Shown here: positions 1-12,934 of the stretch, in pieces
How positions within the stretch are numbered: position 1 is the first letter of the stretch
Layout: each line of letters begins with the position of its first letter
The notes under the pieces: model-generated
Seen by the model: only the letters and a program-made list of their open reading frames with translations
Told to the model about the DNA's origin: nothing
Databases searched by the model: none
Source: Phanerochaete sordida
Lineage: Eukaryota > Basidiomycota > Agaricomycetes > Polyporales > Phanerochaetaceae
Assembly (NCBI GenBank): GCA_019973155.2
Contig: BPQB01000004.1
Span: 186,001-250,000 of the forward strand
Reading direction: 5' to 3'
DNA length: 64,000 nucleotides
Position numbers and translations under genes: made by a program

Positions 1-1669
1 CGTTCACCGTGCCCGCGGGCGAGACGTTCAACCTCTCGCTCGAGGACGGCACGACCGTCAACATGCGTGAGCGCAGCTTTACGCATACCAGCGAGAGTAG
101 CTCTGACTAGTTCACAGTGGGCGACGTCACCTTCGGCGAGAAGAACTGGGACGGCCCGCTCTTCCAAGTCAGGTACGCCGCGCCGTGCACACTGCCCCGC
201 CAGGCTAACCAACCGCCAACACACCCCAGCGGCGACAGCATCACCTGTAAGCCGCCCCGAGACCGCCCCCGCCCTCACACTGACGCACACCGCAGTCAAC
301 GGCAACGGCCACACCTTCAACGGAAACGGCCCGTTCTATTGGGTACGTCGGCGCCTCCGCCGTCCCGGACACGCTCACTGAGTGCCCGCCATGCAGGACG
401 GCCAGGGCGGCAACGGCGGCGTCACGAAGCCCGCGCCCATGATGAAGTGCGCCCGCCCCCGCCCCCACATCCACCGAGACTGACCACGCCCAACCTCCCG
501 CACAGGATCAAGATCTCGGGCACATTCACTGTACGTCGCGCGCACTTGCTAGCGCACGCACGCGGGCTGACTGGCCCCTGCAGAACGTGAAGGTGCTCAA
601 CTCGCCCGAGCGCGCCTTCAGCGTGTCGAACCCCGGGCCGCTCACGATCTCGAAGATCACCGTCGACAACTGTGCGTGCCTGTCCCCGTTCCCCGTGCCA
701 CGCCCCTCTCCTTTCGTGGCGCGGCGTGCAGAGAGCTGATGGCGTGCGCAGCGCTGGGCGACCAGCCGAACGCGAACAGCGGCGGCAAGGCCGCGGGGCA
801 CAACACGGACGGCTTCGACGCGAGCACGACGGACCTGACGATCGAGGACAGGTGCGCGGGAGCTGTTTTTTTCTTGCGCGCGGGAGCTGTCTCCTTCTGC
901 GTGACGGCGTGGGAGGCGCAGGCGAAGGCTGTCAGCTGAAACCTTGCAATTTATAGCACCGTCATGAACCAGGACGACTGCCTCGCGATCAACAAGGGCA
1001 GCAACATCGTCTTCCAGCGCAACACGTGCTCGGGCGGGCACGGCATCTCCATCGTGCGTCCCTCCTCCTCCCCCTCCCTTCCTCCCCTCCCCCGCTCCCC
1101 TCTGCTTTAAAAATCTACTGGCGAGCGGCGCACGCTGACACGCGTACAGGGCTCGATCGCGAGCGGCGCGACGGTGAACGGCGTCGTGATCTCGGGCAAC
1201 ACGGTCACGAACAGCGACCAGGCGCTGCGCATCAAGACGGACTCGGACGCGACGAGCGCGTCCGTCACGAACGTCACGTACAGCGGCAACACCGGCTCCG
1301 GCCTCCGCCAGTTCGGCGTGCTCATCGACCAGAGCTACCCCGACACGCTCGGCACGCCGGGCACGGGCTGCATCGTCTCGGTGCGTGCATGCAGGCCTGG
1401 TTGGCTGCGGGCGATGGCTCACATGCGCGGGGCTCCCAGGACATCAACTTCACGGGCTCGAAGACGACGCTCACGGTGAACAGCGGCGCGGAGCGCGTCG
1501 CCGTGAACTGCGGCAAGGGCTCCTGCACCGGTACGCCGTGGTCGCCCAGCCGTTGCGCCGCGCGCTGACTCCTGCTGCAGGCACCTGGAACTGGGCGGAC
1601 CTCTCCGTCTCGGGCGGCTCGGCGGGCAAGATCGTCAACTTCAGCGGCATCTCGGGCTTCACCCAGTAG
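1..1669 (+). CDS. Endopolygalacturonase, GH28 (5' end outside window)
   Basis: Secreted pectin-degrading enzyme that hydrolyses alpha-1,4 bonds of polygalacturonan; the reaction is known for the family. Splicing the reading frames across about seven short introns gives a parallel beta-helix GH28 sequence with all four signature blocks: NTDGFD (about 805-822), QDDCLAIN (about 970-993), GGHGISIGS split by the intron near 1053-1149, and ALRIKTD (about 1220-1240). The three catalytic Asp residues lie in the first two blocks. The C terminus is complete, ending ISGFTQ and stop at 1667-1669. The start, signal peptide and roughly the first quarter lie left of the window. Endo rather than exo activity is inferred from overall resemblance to fungal endo-PGs. 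It converges on the complex I gene. Confidence 0.93.
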
Positions 1670-1814
1670 GGAGGAGTAGGAGTAACTTCATTTTTTTTTC
1701 TTTCGCATTCCGGACACGTCCTGTCTACGATTTTGGCGGCCGGCCACTGTCCGCGCGGATTTCGCCTCACAGTAATAAAAAAACAACAGTGCATTGCGGT
1801 CCAAAGCAAACAGT

Positions 1815-4602
1815 CTACGCGTACGAGGCCTGCGGCTGACTTGGCTCCTCGCCGAAGCCGTAGTTCTCGCCCTTGACGAACGCGCGGGTGCACTGCGCCA
1901 TCGTGACCGACCTATGAATAGCTATCAGCACGCTGCGGGGCACGGGCGGGAGAAGGGCACGCACGCTCTTGAGATGGGGTCCGTCTGGTAGAAGTTCTCT
2001 ATTGGCTTCTTGAGGGGCGTGCCCGAGACCTGCGCGTTCGCGGTGCCCGCGATGATGGTCTTGAGGCCGGCGAGCATGACCTCCCGTGATGTCGGCTCGG
2101 TCGTGTCGTAGCGGACGAGTGTGGGTGAGATCTCCCACATGCGGTCGCGCAGCGACAGGACGTCATCGTATGGCAGCGGGTTGCCGACCACCTCCGACAG
2201 CGCACTACAGAAAAGAAGCATGAGGGAATGGCAGGCAAGCTAGAACTTGCGGATGCGTACCGAACAATCTTCCAGTCCTCGCGGGAGGCACCTGGTGGTG
2301 GCACTGCGGCGCGTCCGAGTTGCGACCGACCCTCGGTGTTCACCCACGTTGTTGACTTCTCGGTGTATGCAGCAGCGGGCAAGCAGACATCCGCGAGCTG
2401 AGCACCGAGATCACCGTGGTGACCCTGGTAGACAACAAATGCGTCACGAGGGATGGATTTGGGGTCGACCTCGTCAGCGTTGAGGAGGTAGACAAACTTG
2501 GGCTTGACGGACGACGCCTTCTTCGATGGAACGAAGCCGATGTCGTACGCTGCTGGACGAGACGCGGCCTACCAATGAGGTTAGCAAGCGAGTAACTCTC
2601 AAAACTACGACTTGACGTACACGCTGGAGAACGCTGAAGCCGTTCCACTCAGGAGTGACGAGCTTGTCCTTGTTCTGCTCGACGTACTTGGCAAGCGCGT
2701 TGTACACCGCAGCGCCGTCTGGGTGTTCCGCGAGGGAGCTGCCGACGATGATCAAGGGGTTCTTCGCGGCCTTGAACTTCGCGGCAAAGTCGCCCTTGCC
2801 AGCAACAAAGTCTGCGACGGCCTTAGCATCGGCGCCGAGGTAGTCGTAGCCATATGTTGTGTCCACGCGCTCGCCGATGAGACCGACCTCAAGGCCAGTG
2901 TGGAGCCAGCTCTTGCGAATGCGAGAGTTGAGAACAGCCGCCTCGTGCCTCGGGTTGGTGCCGACCAGGAGAATCGCGTCAGCGCGCTCGACACCAGGGA
3001 TGGTCGAGTTGAAGAGATAGTTCGACCGGACGTCGACAGCGTGGATCGGTGCAGCGTTGCCACCAGTAGAATCCAGGGTGAGGTTGTCCGAGCCAAGACG
3101 GTTGACGAGATCCTTCAGCGCGACGAGGGATTCTGTGTCCGCAAGGGCACCCGCGACGGCCTGGATCTCATCGCCCTGAGCACCTGAGCGCGCCAGACCC
3201 TCAGCAATGGCGGCCAGTGCGTCTTCCCATGTTGCGTGCACAAACCTGTCGCCCTGCTTGACGAGTGGTACGGTCAAGCGCTGGAACTTGAGGCCATCGT
3301 ACGCGTAACGGGTCTTATCGCTGATCCACTCCTCGTTGACGTCGTCATTTGGTCTTGGCTGCACCCGCATGACGATGACACCACGGGAGTCGACGCGAAT
3401 GTTGGAACCGACGGCGTCCATAACGTCGACAGAGTCAGTGTGCTTGAGCTCCCATGGGCGGGCGTGGAAGGCATATGGCTTGCTTGTCAGGGCTCCTACG
3501 GGACAGAGGTCGACGATATTGCCGGAAAGCTCGGAGTTCATCGTCTTCTCCACGTACATGCCGATTTGCATGTCGTTACCCCGTCCAGTCGTACCCAGCT
3601 CCTCTACACCAGCAACCTCGTTCGCGAATCGGACACAGCGAGTGCACTGAATGCAACGATTCATGGAGGTCTTCACGAGGGGACCAAGGTCCTTGTCTTC
3701 AACGGCACGCTTGCCAGTGATTTCGTGGAAGCGGGTACGGTCGGCACCGTACCGCATAGACTGGTCTTGCAGATCACATTCGCCACCCTGGTCACAGATA
3801 GGGCAATCCAGCGGGTGATTTGAGAGCAAGAACTCCATGACACCCTCGCTGCAGGGAGTGAGCAAAGCATCCACGAATTGCACAAAATACTCACCGAGCC
3901 TCATGGACTAAAGGAGTGTTGGTGAACACCTTGGCACCGGGCATGGCGGGCATCGCACTGCGGCAGATATAAGCTAAACACTTGATAATTCGCGCTCTGC
4001 GTACCATGAGGCGACAGGTTTCGGGGAGCGTTCAACTTCAACCAAGCACATACTACAGCAAAGGTCAGCCAATTAGGACGGGGTGGTATGTCATGATCGG
4101 TACGCACCGGCAGTTACCTGCAATCGCAAGCCTATGTGTATCGCAGCGTTCAGTTACATTTCTCTTCTCTACAGCGCACCCTGGCTCGCGCACCTGTCAT
4201 GGTAGCAGAATCTAGGAGACGCACGCGCTTTAGCGCAGGTTCGGACGGGTCACGACGCGTTCACGTACCGTGGTATCGTCGCCCCAGCAGCCTCGCAAGC
4301 TTGAATCAGAGCGGAACCTTGCCAACACACGACCCCTCAGCATACACCCCACACGAGACACGATGCCTGCGAACCTTGAGGAACCGTCACCTCCTTCCCG
4401 TCGACCGTGAGCGTGATGTCGGCGTGACGGCTTGAGGTGGAAGCGAACGTCCTGCGACCTAGAAAGCCCCAGGGTCAGTTCGACACGTTTCCGCACCTCG
4501 TCGCGAGCTCTACCCACCTGGCCGGGCAGAACTCGCAGGTGCGACCACTCCGAGTATGCCCGTCGACGCAGGCCTGGACGCCGACGAAACCAGCCGGAGC
4601 AT
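1815..4602 (-). CDS. NDUFS1: NADH:ubiquinone oxidoreductase 75/78-kDa subunit (complex I, NDUFS1/NUO-78)
   Basis: Largest Fe-S subunit of mitochondrial complex I; it carries clusters N1b, N4 and N5 in the matrix arm. The start at 4602 opens an Arg/Ser/Ala-rich transit peptide ([15 protein letters not shown]). Small exons then encode the 2Fe-2S ferredoxin domain: [51 protein letters not shown]. Next come the Cys-rich segment [15 protein letters not shown] and the 4Fe-4S motif [11 protein letters not shown], then the molybdopterin-oxidoreductase-like domain to the stop at 1815. Seven 5' exons fit in phase: 4518-4602, 4375-4458, 4269-4317, 4194-4211, 4108-4131, 4005-4052 and 3895-3957. Every Fe-S ligand cysteine I looked for is present. 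A CCAAT box on the coding strand lies at 4786-4790. The gene is intact but unusually fragmented at its 5' end. Confidence 0.96.
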
Positions 4603-5028
4603 ATTTGGAGATGGGTAGTGGTATATGGGGCCGAGCGGCTAGGAGACGAGCTCAACGTCGAGCAGAAGGGCCTCGAGGCCGGGAATATTTCGTGGGTCGT
4701 CGTCGTCGCTCACGCTGACCAAACTGCTCTAGACGCGCATTGAGGCGGAGTTTCAATTCACCAGGGACCTAACGGAATGGCTCTGATTGGCCGGACGCGC
4801 CTCGCCCACCGCCAGCGGAGTGGAGCTCCAACCTCGCCGACGTCTCGCGCAAATGGCAGGAAAATCGGTAGAAATTATGAAGTAGAACTGCTAGCAGGTG
4901 GTTGATACGAGGGCTACATTGTGAGTGGTATCAGTACAGTAGGATGCTGAACGTCCGAACTTTGGGGCTACACGGCTACGGAGACATTGTGGTGAATAAA
5001 GTAGTGGACCGACGAGGCAGAGAAGAAA
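4603..5028. other. Intergenic: promoter of the complex I gene
   Basis: This stretch separates the start of the complex I subunit gene from the 3' end of the next gene on the same strand. It contains ATTGG at 4786-4790, a CCAAT box on the minus strand about 185 bp upstream of the ATG. I see no coding sequence here. Confidence 0.5.
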
Positions 5029-6575
5029 TCAAGGAACATAAACAACAAGCAACGCATTCACGACCAGCTTTTCAAGCTCGCCGGACTGCACGATAGGCAC
5101 CCGCTCCTTTGCAACGCCACCAGGGGACGTCGGCGCAGACAGGACCATAATGCCCGCCTGCGACATCCGTATCGCGCCGCTGCGCTCGACCTTCGCACGC
5201 AAGCTCTCAGTCGATTCGCCAACATCTGGCATGGCTTCTGCCAGCCTCGGAGGCGACGAAGAAGCTTGCCGCAAACCGTCGAGCGGCGGTATCCGAGCGC
5301 TCTGGGACATGGGGCTGCCCTCGAGGTCTGCGATCAGATCTACCGAGCGGTCGACGGGCCAGATGTAGCCGCCAGCACTCCAGTGCAACTCAGGCTCAAG
5401 CTTGTACAGCTTCAGCGCGTGGTATAGCACGGAGTCGCCACCTTTTAACTGTAGAGCACGTGTCAGCGACAGGTCGAGCACGAACAGGAACAACACGTAC
5501 ATATGGCACCAGAGACTCTGCCAACGCTTCGCTTGGGCACACACCGTATTCATTGGTGAGATGGAACGCGAGCTTTCGGCCGCGAGAAAGATTGAGAATA
5601 GGGGACAGCAAGTCGAGGAAGTGGTCGCTGGGGTGGATCAACGGGTCTGGCTGGATGGCAGCTGGTCCAAAGGACTTGAGATGTACCGCGTACGAAATCG
5701 TGACACGACAGCCCTTCGTGACCGGCTCGATTTCGTGGTCGCAGTCTGCCATGAATGCAGTCCACTCCATGTCACCAAGCTTTCCCCCGCGGGCATGGTA
5801 TCTCTCTTCGCTGCCGTCCGGACTCCGCACGACGAGGTCGCCGCCGCGGAACCGCACCGGGAGAGTGACGAGGATGGTGGCGACACGCATGTCCGTGGGT
5901 TTCAGGGGCGCTCTCATGCCGCTGCCCTTCAGCCATATCTGGAGCTTATCCCGGATAGCCGTGAGGTAGTGACCTGTTGGCAGTGTTGGGAACAATGTGT
6001 TGCGGATGGCTTCCAAGATAGGGTGATTCGCTATCTCGAGAGTCGTCGTGAGAGGTAGGTGAGGGGGATAGAAGAGCGACTCGTGCTCAGAGAAGTCTTC
6101 GAGGCCGGACACAGATTGCGGCCGACACGCCCCGATGAGAACGTCGAGTGACGGTGGCATATCATAGTCGACGTCGATGGGAAAATCAAGCGAGTGTGTT
6201 ATGCCACTCTGGGGCCGGAGTCAGCGAGTTGGAGGGAGGGGGAACTCTGCCACGCACCTTTGAACGGAAGAAAAGGATGAGTGCGGTAGGGTCGACTGGT
6301 ATCCGCCCACAGACAGCGAACGGACGCGCTTTCGCAGCCAGGAGCATCCCCACGCTGGCACGGAATCGCGCCTCGCTATCGTAGTCAGACGACTGCCTTC
6401 GTCTCCGCTGCTTGCCCGGGGAGAAGGGTGCTTTCGTTGCTGTGTGCTCGACCTCGAAGTCTGACATATTCCGTGGGAAGGGGAGGCCATCTGAGCTGCG
6501 ACTCGACGTCGACGAGGCGGACGGGGAGGAGACGACCGACATCGTCGGGGGCGACATGGTAGTGGCTATTGGCAT
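5029..6575 (-). CDS. 2-oxoglutarate/Fe(II)-dependent oxygenase-like (prolyl 4-hydroxylase-type) protein
   Basis: The protein resembles a fungal family annotated as containing a prolyl-4-hydroxylase-type 2OG-Fe(II) oxygenase domain; its substrate is unknown. The N terminus (start ATG at 6575) is Ser/Pro-rich and looks disordered, with a basic run GKQRRRR. The oxygenase core follows: PTDMRVATILVTLPVRFRGG, LVVRSPDG, then EWTAFMADCDHEIEPVTKG and RVTISYAVHL. The HE after DCD would hold the metal-binding histidine, with the D of the same segment nearby. The C-terminal exon (about 5029-5460) carries a low-complexity tail ending VVNALLVVYVP. At least three introns are needed. The fold call comes from pattern resemblance. 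Loss of activity cannot be excluded because I could not place the first HxD ligand with certainty. Confidence 0.7.
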
Positions 6576-7441
6576 GGGTGAAGGGGTGCGCTAAGCGAGG
6601 AAGTGGGAAGGGTGCAACCCGCGTCCAGAGCGCGGTCGGTGGTCTTATGACGAAGGTCGGGACCTGCGGAAACACTTCAGGACTGGGGCACTTGATATCC
6701 TGCCCGCCACGCACAAGCAGCAAGGCTCGGAGATCGCAATCAGAACCGCCTTTGTCCTGGATTAACGCTGCGCGAGAGCAGCACCGGCGGGGCCGTGTCG
6801 TCCCCAGGAGGCGCTCCCACACGTCCGGCATTCGTCATGGGCCTCGGGGCCTGTAGCGGCCGCTGTGGGTCCCTGACACCGCGAATGTCCTGGTGGGAAC
6901 CGTTCTGCGCGGCCAACTACCCCAGAAGTTAAGAACGCTGCTCGGAATAGGCCAGAGCACGACGCACCAGTCAGCGAGTGAATGGGCCCATCAGGCATGA
7001 GTTGAAAACGTGGCGATACCGCGACGAAGCCGCCAGGAGATAGCGAGGGTGTCGGGGCGTGTCCCGTCCCCACATTACTTGTGGATTTAATGGCCTCTCG
7101 GCTGTTAGATCTCGCTGCAAAGGGTATGATCAGCCATGGGACAGGTCACAAGCTCTTTCAGCCAGAATGAGTGCTCGGAGCTCGTGAAAATGAAAGAAAT
7201 GCTTGAGTTGCAAGCGGCAGTCGTGCACCAACATGGCAGTCGAGAGTAAGCTTGAGGCGCCGAGCTGCCCTGTCCGACGCGAGGTGGACGCGAATCCAGT
7301 CGCTCACCGCCGCCCAATGCGGCCCCAGTCCACAAACAGCGATCTACGCCTGATTAAAGCAGCTAGTAAATATATGATACATCCTATGCAACGGCTTAGA
7401 AGCCACAGAGTCCAACTAAGATATTATACCGGCAAGAGATG
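6576..7441. other. Intergenic, no gene recognised
   Basis: About 870 bp between the start of the oxygenase-like gene and the 3' end of the GT90 gene, both on the minus strand. Open frames here are Pro/Arg/Gly-rich and resemble no protein I know. It presumably holds the oxygenase promoter and the GT90 3' UTR. Confidence 0.4.
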
Positions 7442-9677
7442 TCAGAGAGTAAAGTTCATGGAGTCTCTATCGTCGGACCACAGCCTTGCGTACTCCAAGC
7501 AAAGCCTGTAAACATATGCTGCGATGACAAATGCGACGTCAGACTCCGCGCTCCGCGAGATAGACTGCGGCACTATACCTTCCATGTCTACTCTTCTCCC
7601 GAGGGTCCGTTTCCACTGCTTACCTGCCCGCGCGATCCGACGCAGGCGTCTGTCGCCGTCCACAGATTTCCGCTGCGCAGGTGGGAGTGACAACGCGGTA
7701 GAGTTGGCGGCGTGTAGGGTGGATTCAGTTCCACCGGAGAAGAACGCGTGGATGTTATAGATTTCGTGATACGTGGGCGAAAGCGGGATATAGTGCAACC
7801 TGTCAATGGTAACACGTGAACGTCGGCACAGGTGAGGAGAGCAAGAGGGGATGTGACGCGGGTACGCACCAAGGCTGAATCCACTCCTCGAAGAACTCTC
7901 GGTACACAGTTGCCTTGAGGACAGCGCTGTCTGACTCGAGGAAGGAGAAGAAACGGCCGGAGTACCCCATGCCGTCAACGTCCACGAGGTACTTGTGTTT
8001 CCAGTGGTCTCCAAGGTTCACCCCACCCTCGTCAAAGCGGTGGTCCCTAAGCAGTGCCTCGAAGCCACCTGGGAAGTTGAACGCATCCACGAGCTTGACA
8101 AACGCGACATCCATGACCTCTTTGTTCAGCGCCGCAGTCGCCACCTCCGTGAACGCATAGGTGGGCGAGCCAGGCGGATCCGCAAACAGGATAGTACGGT
8201 TGATCGCAGACTGGTCACTCGCCATCCGCACCAGCCTGCGGGCGGGACCGTGAGTTCAAGGGTGCAGAGGGACAGCGGACCAGGATGACACACCTGTGGC
8301 GTTGATACTGGCCTGCGAAGCCCGGGGGAGAACTACCGCCGCCCGTGGACGCGCCTCTCCAGAAAACCTTGTCACTCTTCAACTCCCATGGCGTCTCCAT
8401 ATGGTCGACAGGGTGAAGCTCCAGGTTGACCGGGTCCCATCCGTACGTGTATCGGCGGGTCTGGCCATGGTAGTAGTGACTAGGCACTCGAATGTCCAGA
8501 TAGCCTGACGCCTTCGCGGGAGAGAAGATCGGGAAGAGCACAGGTATCGTCCTCCAATCGGAAAAGAAATGACCTTGACTGTAGTGCGCCCAAGGGTTCC
8601 GGCAGTAGGAAAAGTTTCCTTGCACGTTGCGCGCGAATGTAACTTCGTCACTGTGGGCATCGAGTTGACTTAAGCGAGCCTGGGTCGAGGTCGAGGTCGA
8701 GGCACGGGTAGAACTGAATAGATGGCGTGCAGGGGAGCCGGGCTCGCATGTACGGCGGAAGGCTTCCCAAACATTGCCCTCGCCGCGCCAATCTGGAGAA
8801 TACTGTCCGCTCAATTGCGCGGCGAGTGCGCCTAGAGCACCTTTAGCATGCACACGACAGCGACGCCGAAGTAGCACGCACCTTCAGTCAGATTAGGGTA
8901 TTGTCGGTGCTCCCATGGCACAAGGATACGGCCTTCAGCCATTGCATTGATAGCAAAGTCCATGTCAGGAAGCTAAAGAGAATTAGCGACGCGATTATGT
9001 TGCACACGGAGAGTGAGTACGCACTTTGTCTTGGAATTTCTCAATCATGAGCAGGAAACCCTTCGCACGCGCACTAACACCATCAGGGTTGTCGAGTCCA
9101 TCCTTGATGTTCACGGCCTTTCCCTCGCCGCCGCGAACCTTCACCAGGTCGATCGAAGGCAAGTGCCCTGCCTGAGTTCGGAGAAAGAGCGTCAAGCTAA
9201 CGTTGTGCATGAGAGCAGGGCAACACTCACCAAGGAGGCCCTTTCCCTGAACTCTCCTGGAGTCAGGCTCCAGAACGGTTCCAGGTCCTCTGTGATCGCG
9301 TTATACTCGTCCACCATAAGCACGCCGTTGTCCTGCACAAACTTCCACCAATCATCGAAGCCCCGCGGCGGGTCGCGTTTGAAACGCTTCTTGTATTCCG
9401 CCACTGCCTGGGCAAGGGTCTTGCTCTGTCGCGAGATGCGTTCGCGGAACTGGATTTCAGCCTCGGCCATGAGCTTTGGGATAGGGTGCTCCTTGATGGT
9501 AGTCTTGGACTGGCCCTGGATGAGCGAGAGGAAGTTGGGTGCCTTGGGCACCAAGGAGGTGTCGGGGAAGACGTCCTGTGTTTTTCTCCTCGCACTCCAG
9601 AATCCGGCCTGCATGAAGATGACCAGGACCGCTGCCACATAGAGGAAGCCCCGCTTGCTACCGGGGCCGTCGTGCAT
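7442..9677 (-). CDS. Glycosyltransferase family 90 (CAP10-like) type II membrane protein
   Basis: The family transfers sugars, often xylose, onto glycans in the secretory pathway; Cryptococcus CAP10 is the best-known fungal member. The start at 9677 gives a short cytosolic tail and one membrane anchor (GFLYVAAVLVIFMQAGFW, about residues 10-27), the type II topology of Golgi enzymes. A stem region and the KRFKRDPPRGFDDWWKFV block typical of GT90 follow. Further blocks are SYCRNPWAHYSQGHFFSDWR, LKSDKVFWRGASTGG and NLGDHWKHKYLVDVDGMGYS, and the C terminus ends RDSMNFTL. About six short introns interrupt it. The acceptor and product are unknown. It shares a 533-bp divergent spacer with the AMSH-type gene. 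Confidence 0.88.
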
Positions 9678-10210
9678 TTTGGGAGAGCGGGAGTCCGACC
9701 AAGTTCGTAAAGGAGTGTGTGGTTAACGACGAAGAGTCTGAGCAGGGTGCGGTGTGTCGCGGATATTACAGGGTCCTGCGGGGGGAAGTTGCCCTGCAGC
9801 AACACCGTCCAGTGGTGAGATAGTCGACCGCTGTGAGCTCTGGATTCTTTCGTCGAAAATGTTCGCACGGTCATTTGTTCCCGGATACGTCCCTAAAGAG
9901 GAAGGTGTCTGGACCATTGCGTTGTGGCGGCGCTTTGGCTGCAACAAGCAGGCCTGTGCTCCCTGCCTTTCCCTAAATCCTCTAGCACGCTGCGGACTGC
10001 TCCCATCTGCGGCTCGCTAGCGTTGTGCCTCAGCCCCAGAGTTCTGTGAAATATATGCGCAGCATCCGAAGATTCTGTTGCCGGACGTGACGAACACCGC
10101 CGCAGTTATCCAGATTGGGTAGTGCGTATGCAGAGCTGACCGGAACTCCTTGTGCTGTAACCGTTACCACCGTCTGCAGACGACGACGCTACCTCTCACG
10201 ACCCTGAACG
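9678..10210. promoter_or_regulatory. Divergent promoter region, GT90 / AMSH-type DUB
   Basis: A 533-bp spacer between two start codons pointing away from each other. An ATTGG (inverted CCAAT) lies at 10114-10118, about 95 bp before the AMSH-type ATG. I find no convincing gene in it. Confidence 0.45.
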
Positions 10211-12693
10211 ATGAGCAGCTCTGCGTATCCTTCAGCATCCCATGCCACATCTCGACCCACCGACAGCGGCCAGCCCAGGTCTATTGCCGAGCTAGCGGCT
10301 CAGACGCACAACATTCGATGGGACCCGAAGCTGCCCCTCAAGCACTGGCTGCGCACTGCTGAGAAGGCTCGCAAGACTGGCAGCAGCTACCAGGATGCTG
10401 GAGATCTCGAGGCAGCGTTCTTGGAATTTGCCAAAGCCGCCACTATTGTGGTCGAGAAGCTCCCGACACACAGAGACTACTTTACTCTGCTTAACGCGGA
10501 CCATCGGAGGAACCTTGCCGCGGTGAGTCTTGCATCTCCTTCAATGGTAGCCCTTCCGCTTGCCGGGCAGCACGTGTTACTGCATGGTCGTAGGTGTCGC
10601 ATGCTCATCGATCGCGACATTCATAGAACGGGCAGGATATCCTGGAATGCCTCGATGTGCTCAAGAAGCTTCTCGTGGAGCGGTACGAGAATTGGAGGGC
10701 CAATCCAGACGGGGTCCCTCCGCACCCCGACCCGAATGCCATAGCGCAAGAAGTGGCTCGGCGAAAGCAAGAAGAGCTCTTACGCGCGCAAGAGGAAGAG
10801 CGCACGCGACAGGCTTTCGAGGCTGCGCGTATCGAGGACGAGTGGTTGCGCAGCAACGAGCAGCAGAGAAAGGTGCAGGGGGAAGCGGAGTGGGCTAGAC
10901 GGCCGAAGGAAGCGCGTCAACGGGACTCGGTGGAGGCACATCGCGCTGCCGAGGCCAGAGAGGCTGCGCACCAAGAACGCATGTCGATGCTGCGTGCGGA
11001 AGACGAGGCCAGGAGGCCCTCGGACGAGGAGGAGAGGTCGCGGAGACGGGTAGAGGAACGGAGACGTCAGGAACAAGAAGGCATTCTCCGACGCCAACAA
11101 GAAGCCGAAGCTGCTGCTCGCGAGGCGCGACGGCACGTTGCTAGCAGCTCGAGTGGTTCCGGATATTCCAGAGTTGACACAGATGTCTACCAGCGTCGGT
11201 CACAAGAGCCGGAGACGCCTGCTCGTCAGGATAGATCGTCTGCGTCCCCCCACCCCTCGCGTCCGCCAAGCTCATCGCAGCAGCGACCCCACGCAGACAT
11301 GTACGGCGCCGTGCCGCCTAGGATGCCTATCGAGAATCCAACACCATACGTGGACGAGACTGATGGAGAGGGCAGGAGCGCGTCGTGGAACCACTCCCGG
11401 CAGTCATACCAGACACCCACTAAGACCAAGCATTTGAATGCAGGGTAAGCTCCGTTCATATCGCATCGTGTCGTGCCACCTCACCATAATGTCGCGTCGA
11501 GTAGTATCATGTACCCGCCTCCAGTCACGACAACGTCTCCAGCACCTCAGGACGCAGGTCCCATTGAATACCCCAACCTCATGTCCCAGCACCAGCTCAA
11601 GCAGGGCTACGTGCCATCTCTGCGCTCCATGTTCTCATATCCGAACACCGTTCCTCCCGACTCTGCTGCCTTACTGCTCGAGACGAAGCCCGGAGGTGCA
11701 CTGTATGCTAACCTCCTTCCCAGTCGCTCGACACCAGCAGACGCCGTAATACCGCCATATATCCCTGGCATGCCCATCCCAGACCACCGGCGGCCGTACG
11801 ACAACCATCGTGGCCCAGCGCCCTCTCGCGCCCCACCACCTGTGGTGCAACCTCCACCGCCACCGCCCCCGCCACCCCAGCACCAGTCCTCACGAGCATC
11901 CCGAATCGTGCGCGGCGCCTCCACAGAGGGCGAAGTCCAGGAGCTCAAGCCGGTGCGCCTCCCGCGGGAGTGCCTTAACCGGTTCGTGTCGATTGCACGC
12001 GTCAACACGACAAAGAACAAGGAGACGTGCGGGCTCCTGCTCGGCAAGGATCAAGGTAGCAAGTACGTTGTCACGACACTCTTAATACCGAAGCAACACT
12101 CGACGAGCGACACGTGCACGATGGACGAGGAAGAGCTCGTGCTGATGTTCACCGAGGAGCGCCACCTCATCACGCTCGGCTGGGTGAGTATATGCTCGCA
12201 CGTGAGACTCGATAATTAGTTCTGACCATTTGTCGTCCAGATCCACACTCATCCAACACAATCATGTACGCCTTATATCTTCTTCGGGTGTCTTGACCCA
12301 TCTAACAGTGATGTCAAGGCTTCATGTCTTCGGTTGACCTGCACACGCACTCAGGCTTCCAGCGAATGCTGCCCGAGTCATTTGCGGTCGTCTGCGCACC
12401 AAACTCTAGTCCTTCGTAAGTGATGCTGCACATCCTTGGGCAGCCTAATGCTCATATTTGCTGTCAGCTTTGGCATCTTCTGCCTCACCGACCCTGGTGG
12501 TCTGCAAGTAATCCTGGAATGTACCGCGAAGGAGGCCTTCCACCCTCATCCGGACGTGCCAATATACACGGTAAGCTCGCCTGCCATGTGTTGAGCATGA
12601 AGTCGAATCGCTAACTTGCCGCAGGATTGCGATAAAAGCCATGTTCAAGTGAAAGACCTGCCTCTGGAGATTGTTGACTTGCGGGAATCTTGA
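10211..12693 (+). CDS. AMSH/STAMBP-type JAMM deubiquitinase
   Basis: Zinc metalloprotease of the endosomal pathway; family members cleave K63-linked ubiquitin chains on ESCRT cargo. The N-terminal half (from ATG 10211) has a USP8-dimerisation/MIT-like helical region ([20 protein letters not shown], then [18 protein letters not shown]). A long Glu/Arg-rich coiled coil (about 10760-11130) and a Pro-rich linker with nine consecutive prolines near 11850-11877 come next. The JAMM domain carries [10 protein letters not shown] with the catalytic Glu, and [19 protein letters not shown], assembled from three exons with junctions in phase at about 12184/12241 and 12265/12319. The last exon ends LEIVDLRES and stop at 12691-12693. 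All zinc ligands and the catalytic Glu are present, so it should be active. Confidence 0.94.
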
Positions 12694-12934
12694 ACCTCGG
12701 CTTCTGGAATACCATCATGTAGTCATCTAGCTATGTTTCCAACCTGCCATCCATCACAACTCTGTACATCACTATGCACTGTGTGTAATTTATTTGAAGC
12801 CAGGCTGCTATATTGCTGCCCTGCCAGACTGCTGCTATGTCGCGGTCCTACGACGTCTCAGCCGTTCGCGTCATGCGCGACGCGATCTTGACTTGCCTTT
12901 TTTGGGGAGCGCTATATTTCTGCTATCTGCCACC

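Noticed and set aside
526..1422. Minus-strand frame of 298 codons opposite the polygalacturonase
   Set aside because: Arg/Ala-rich shadow of the GH28 coding strand without any motif.
2612..3823. Plus-strand frames of about 190 codons opposite the complex I subunit
   Set aside because: They lie entirely antisense to the Fe-S and molybdopterin-like domains of the real gene.
11840..11880. Run of CCN/CCG repeats in the AMSH-type gene as a microsatellite
   Set aside because: It encodes an in-frame polyproline linker within an intact exon and needs no separate call.
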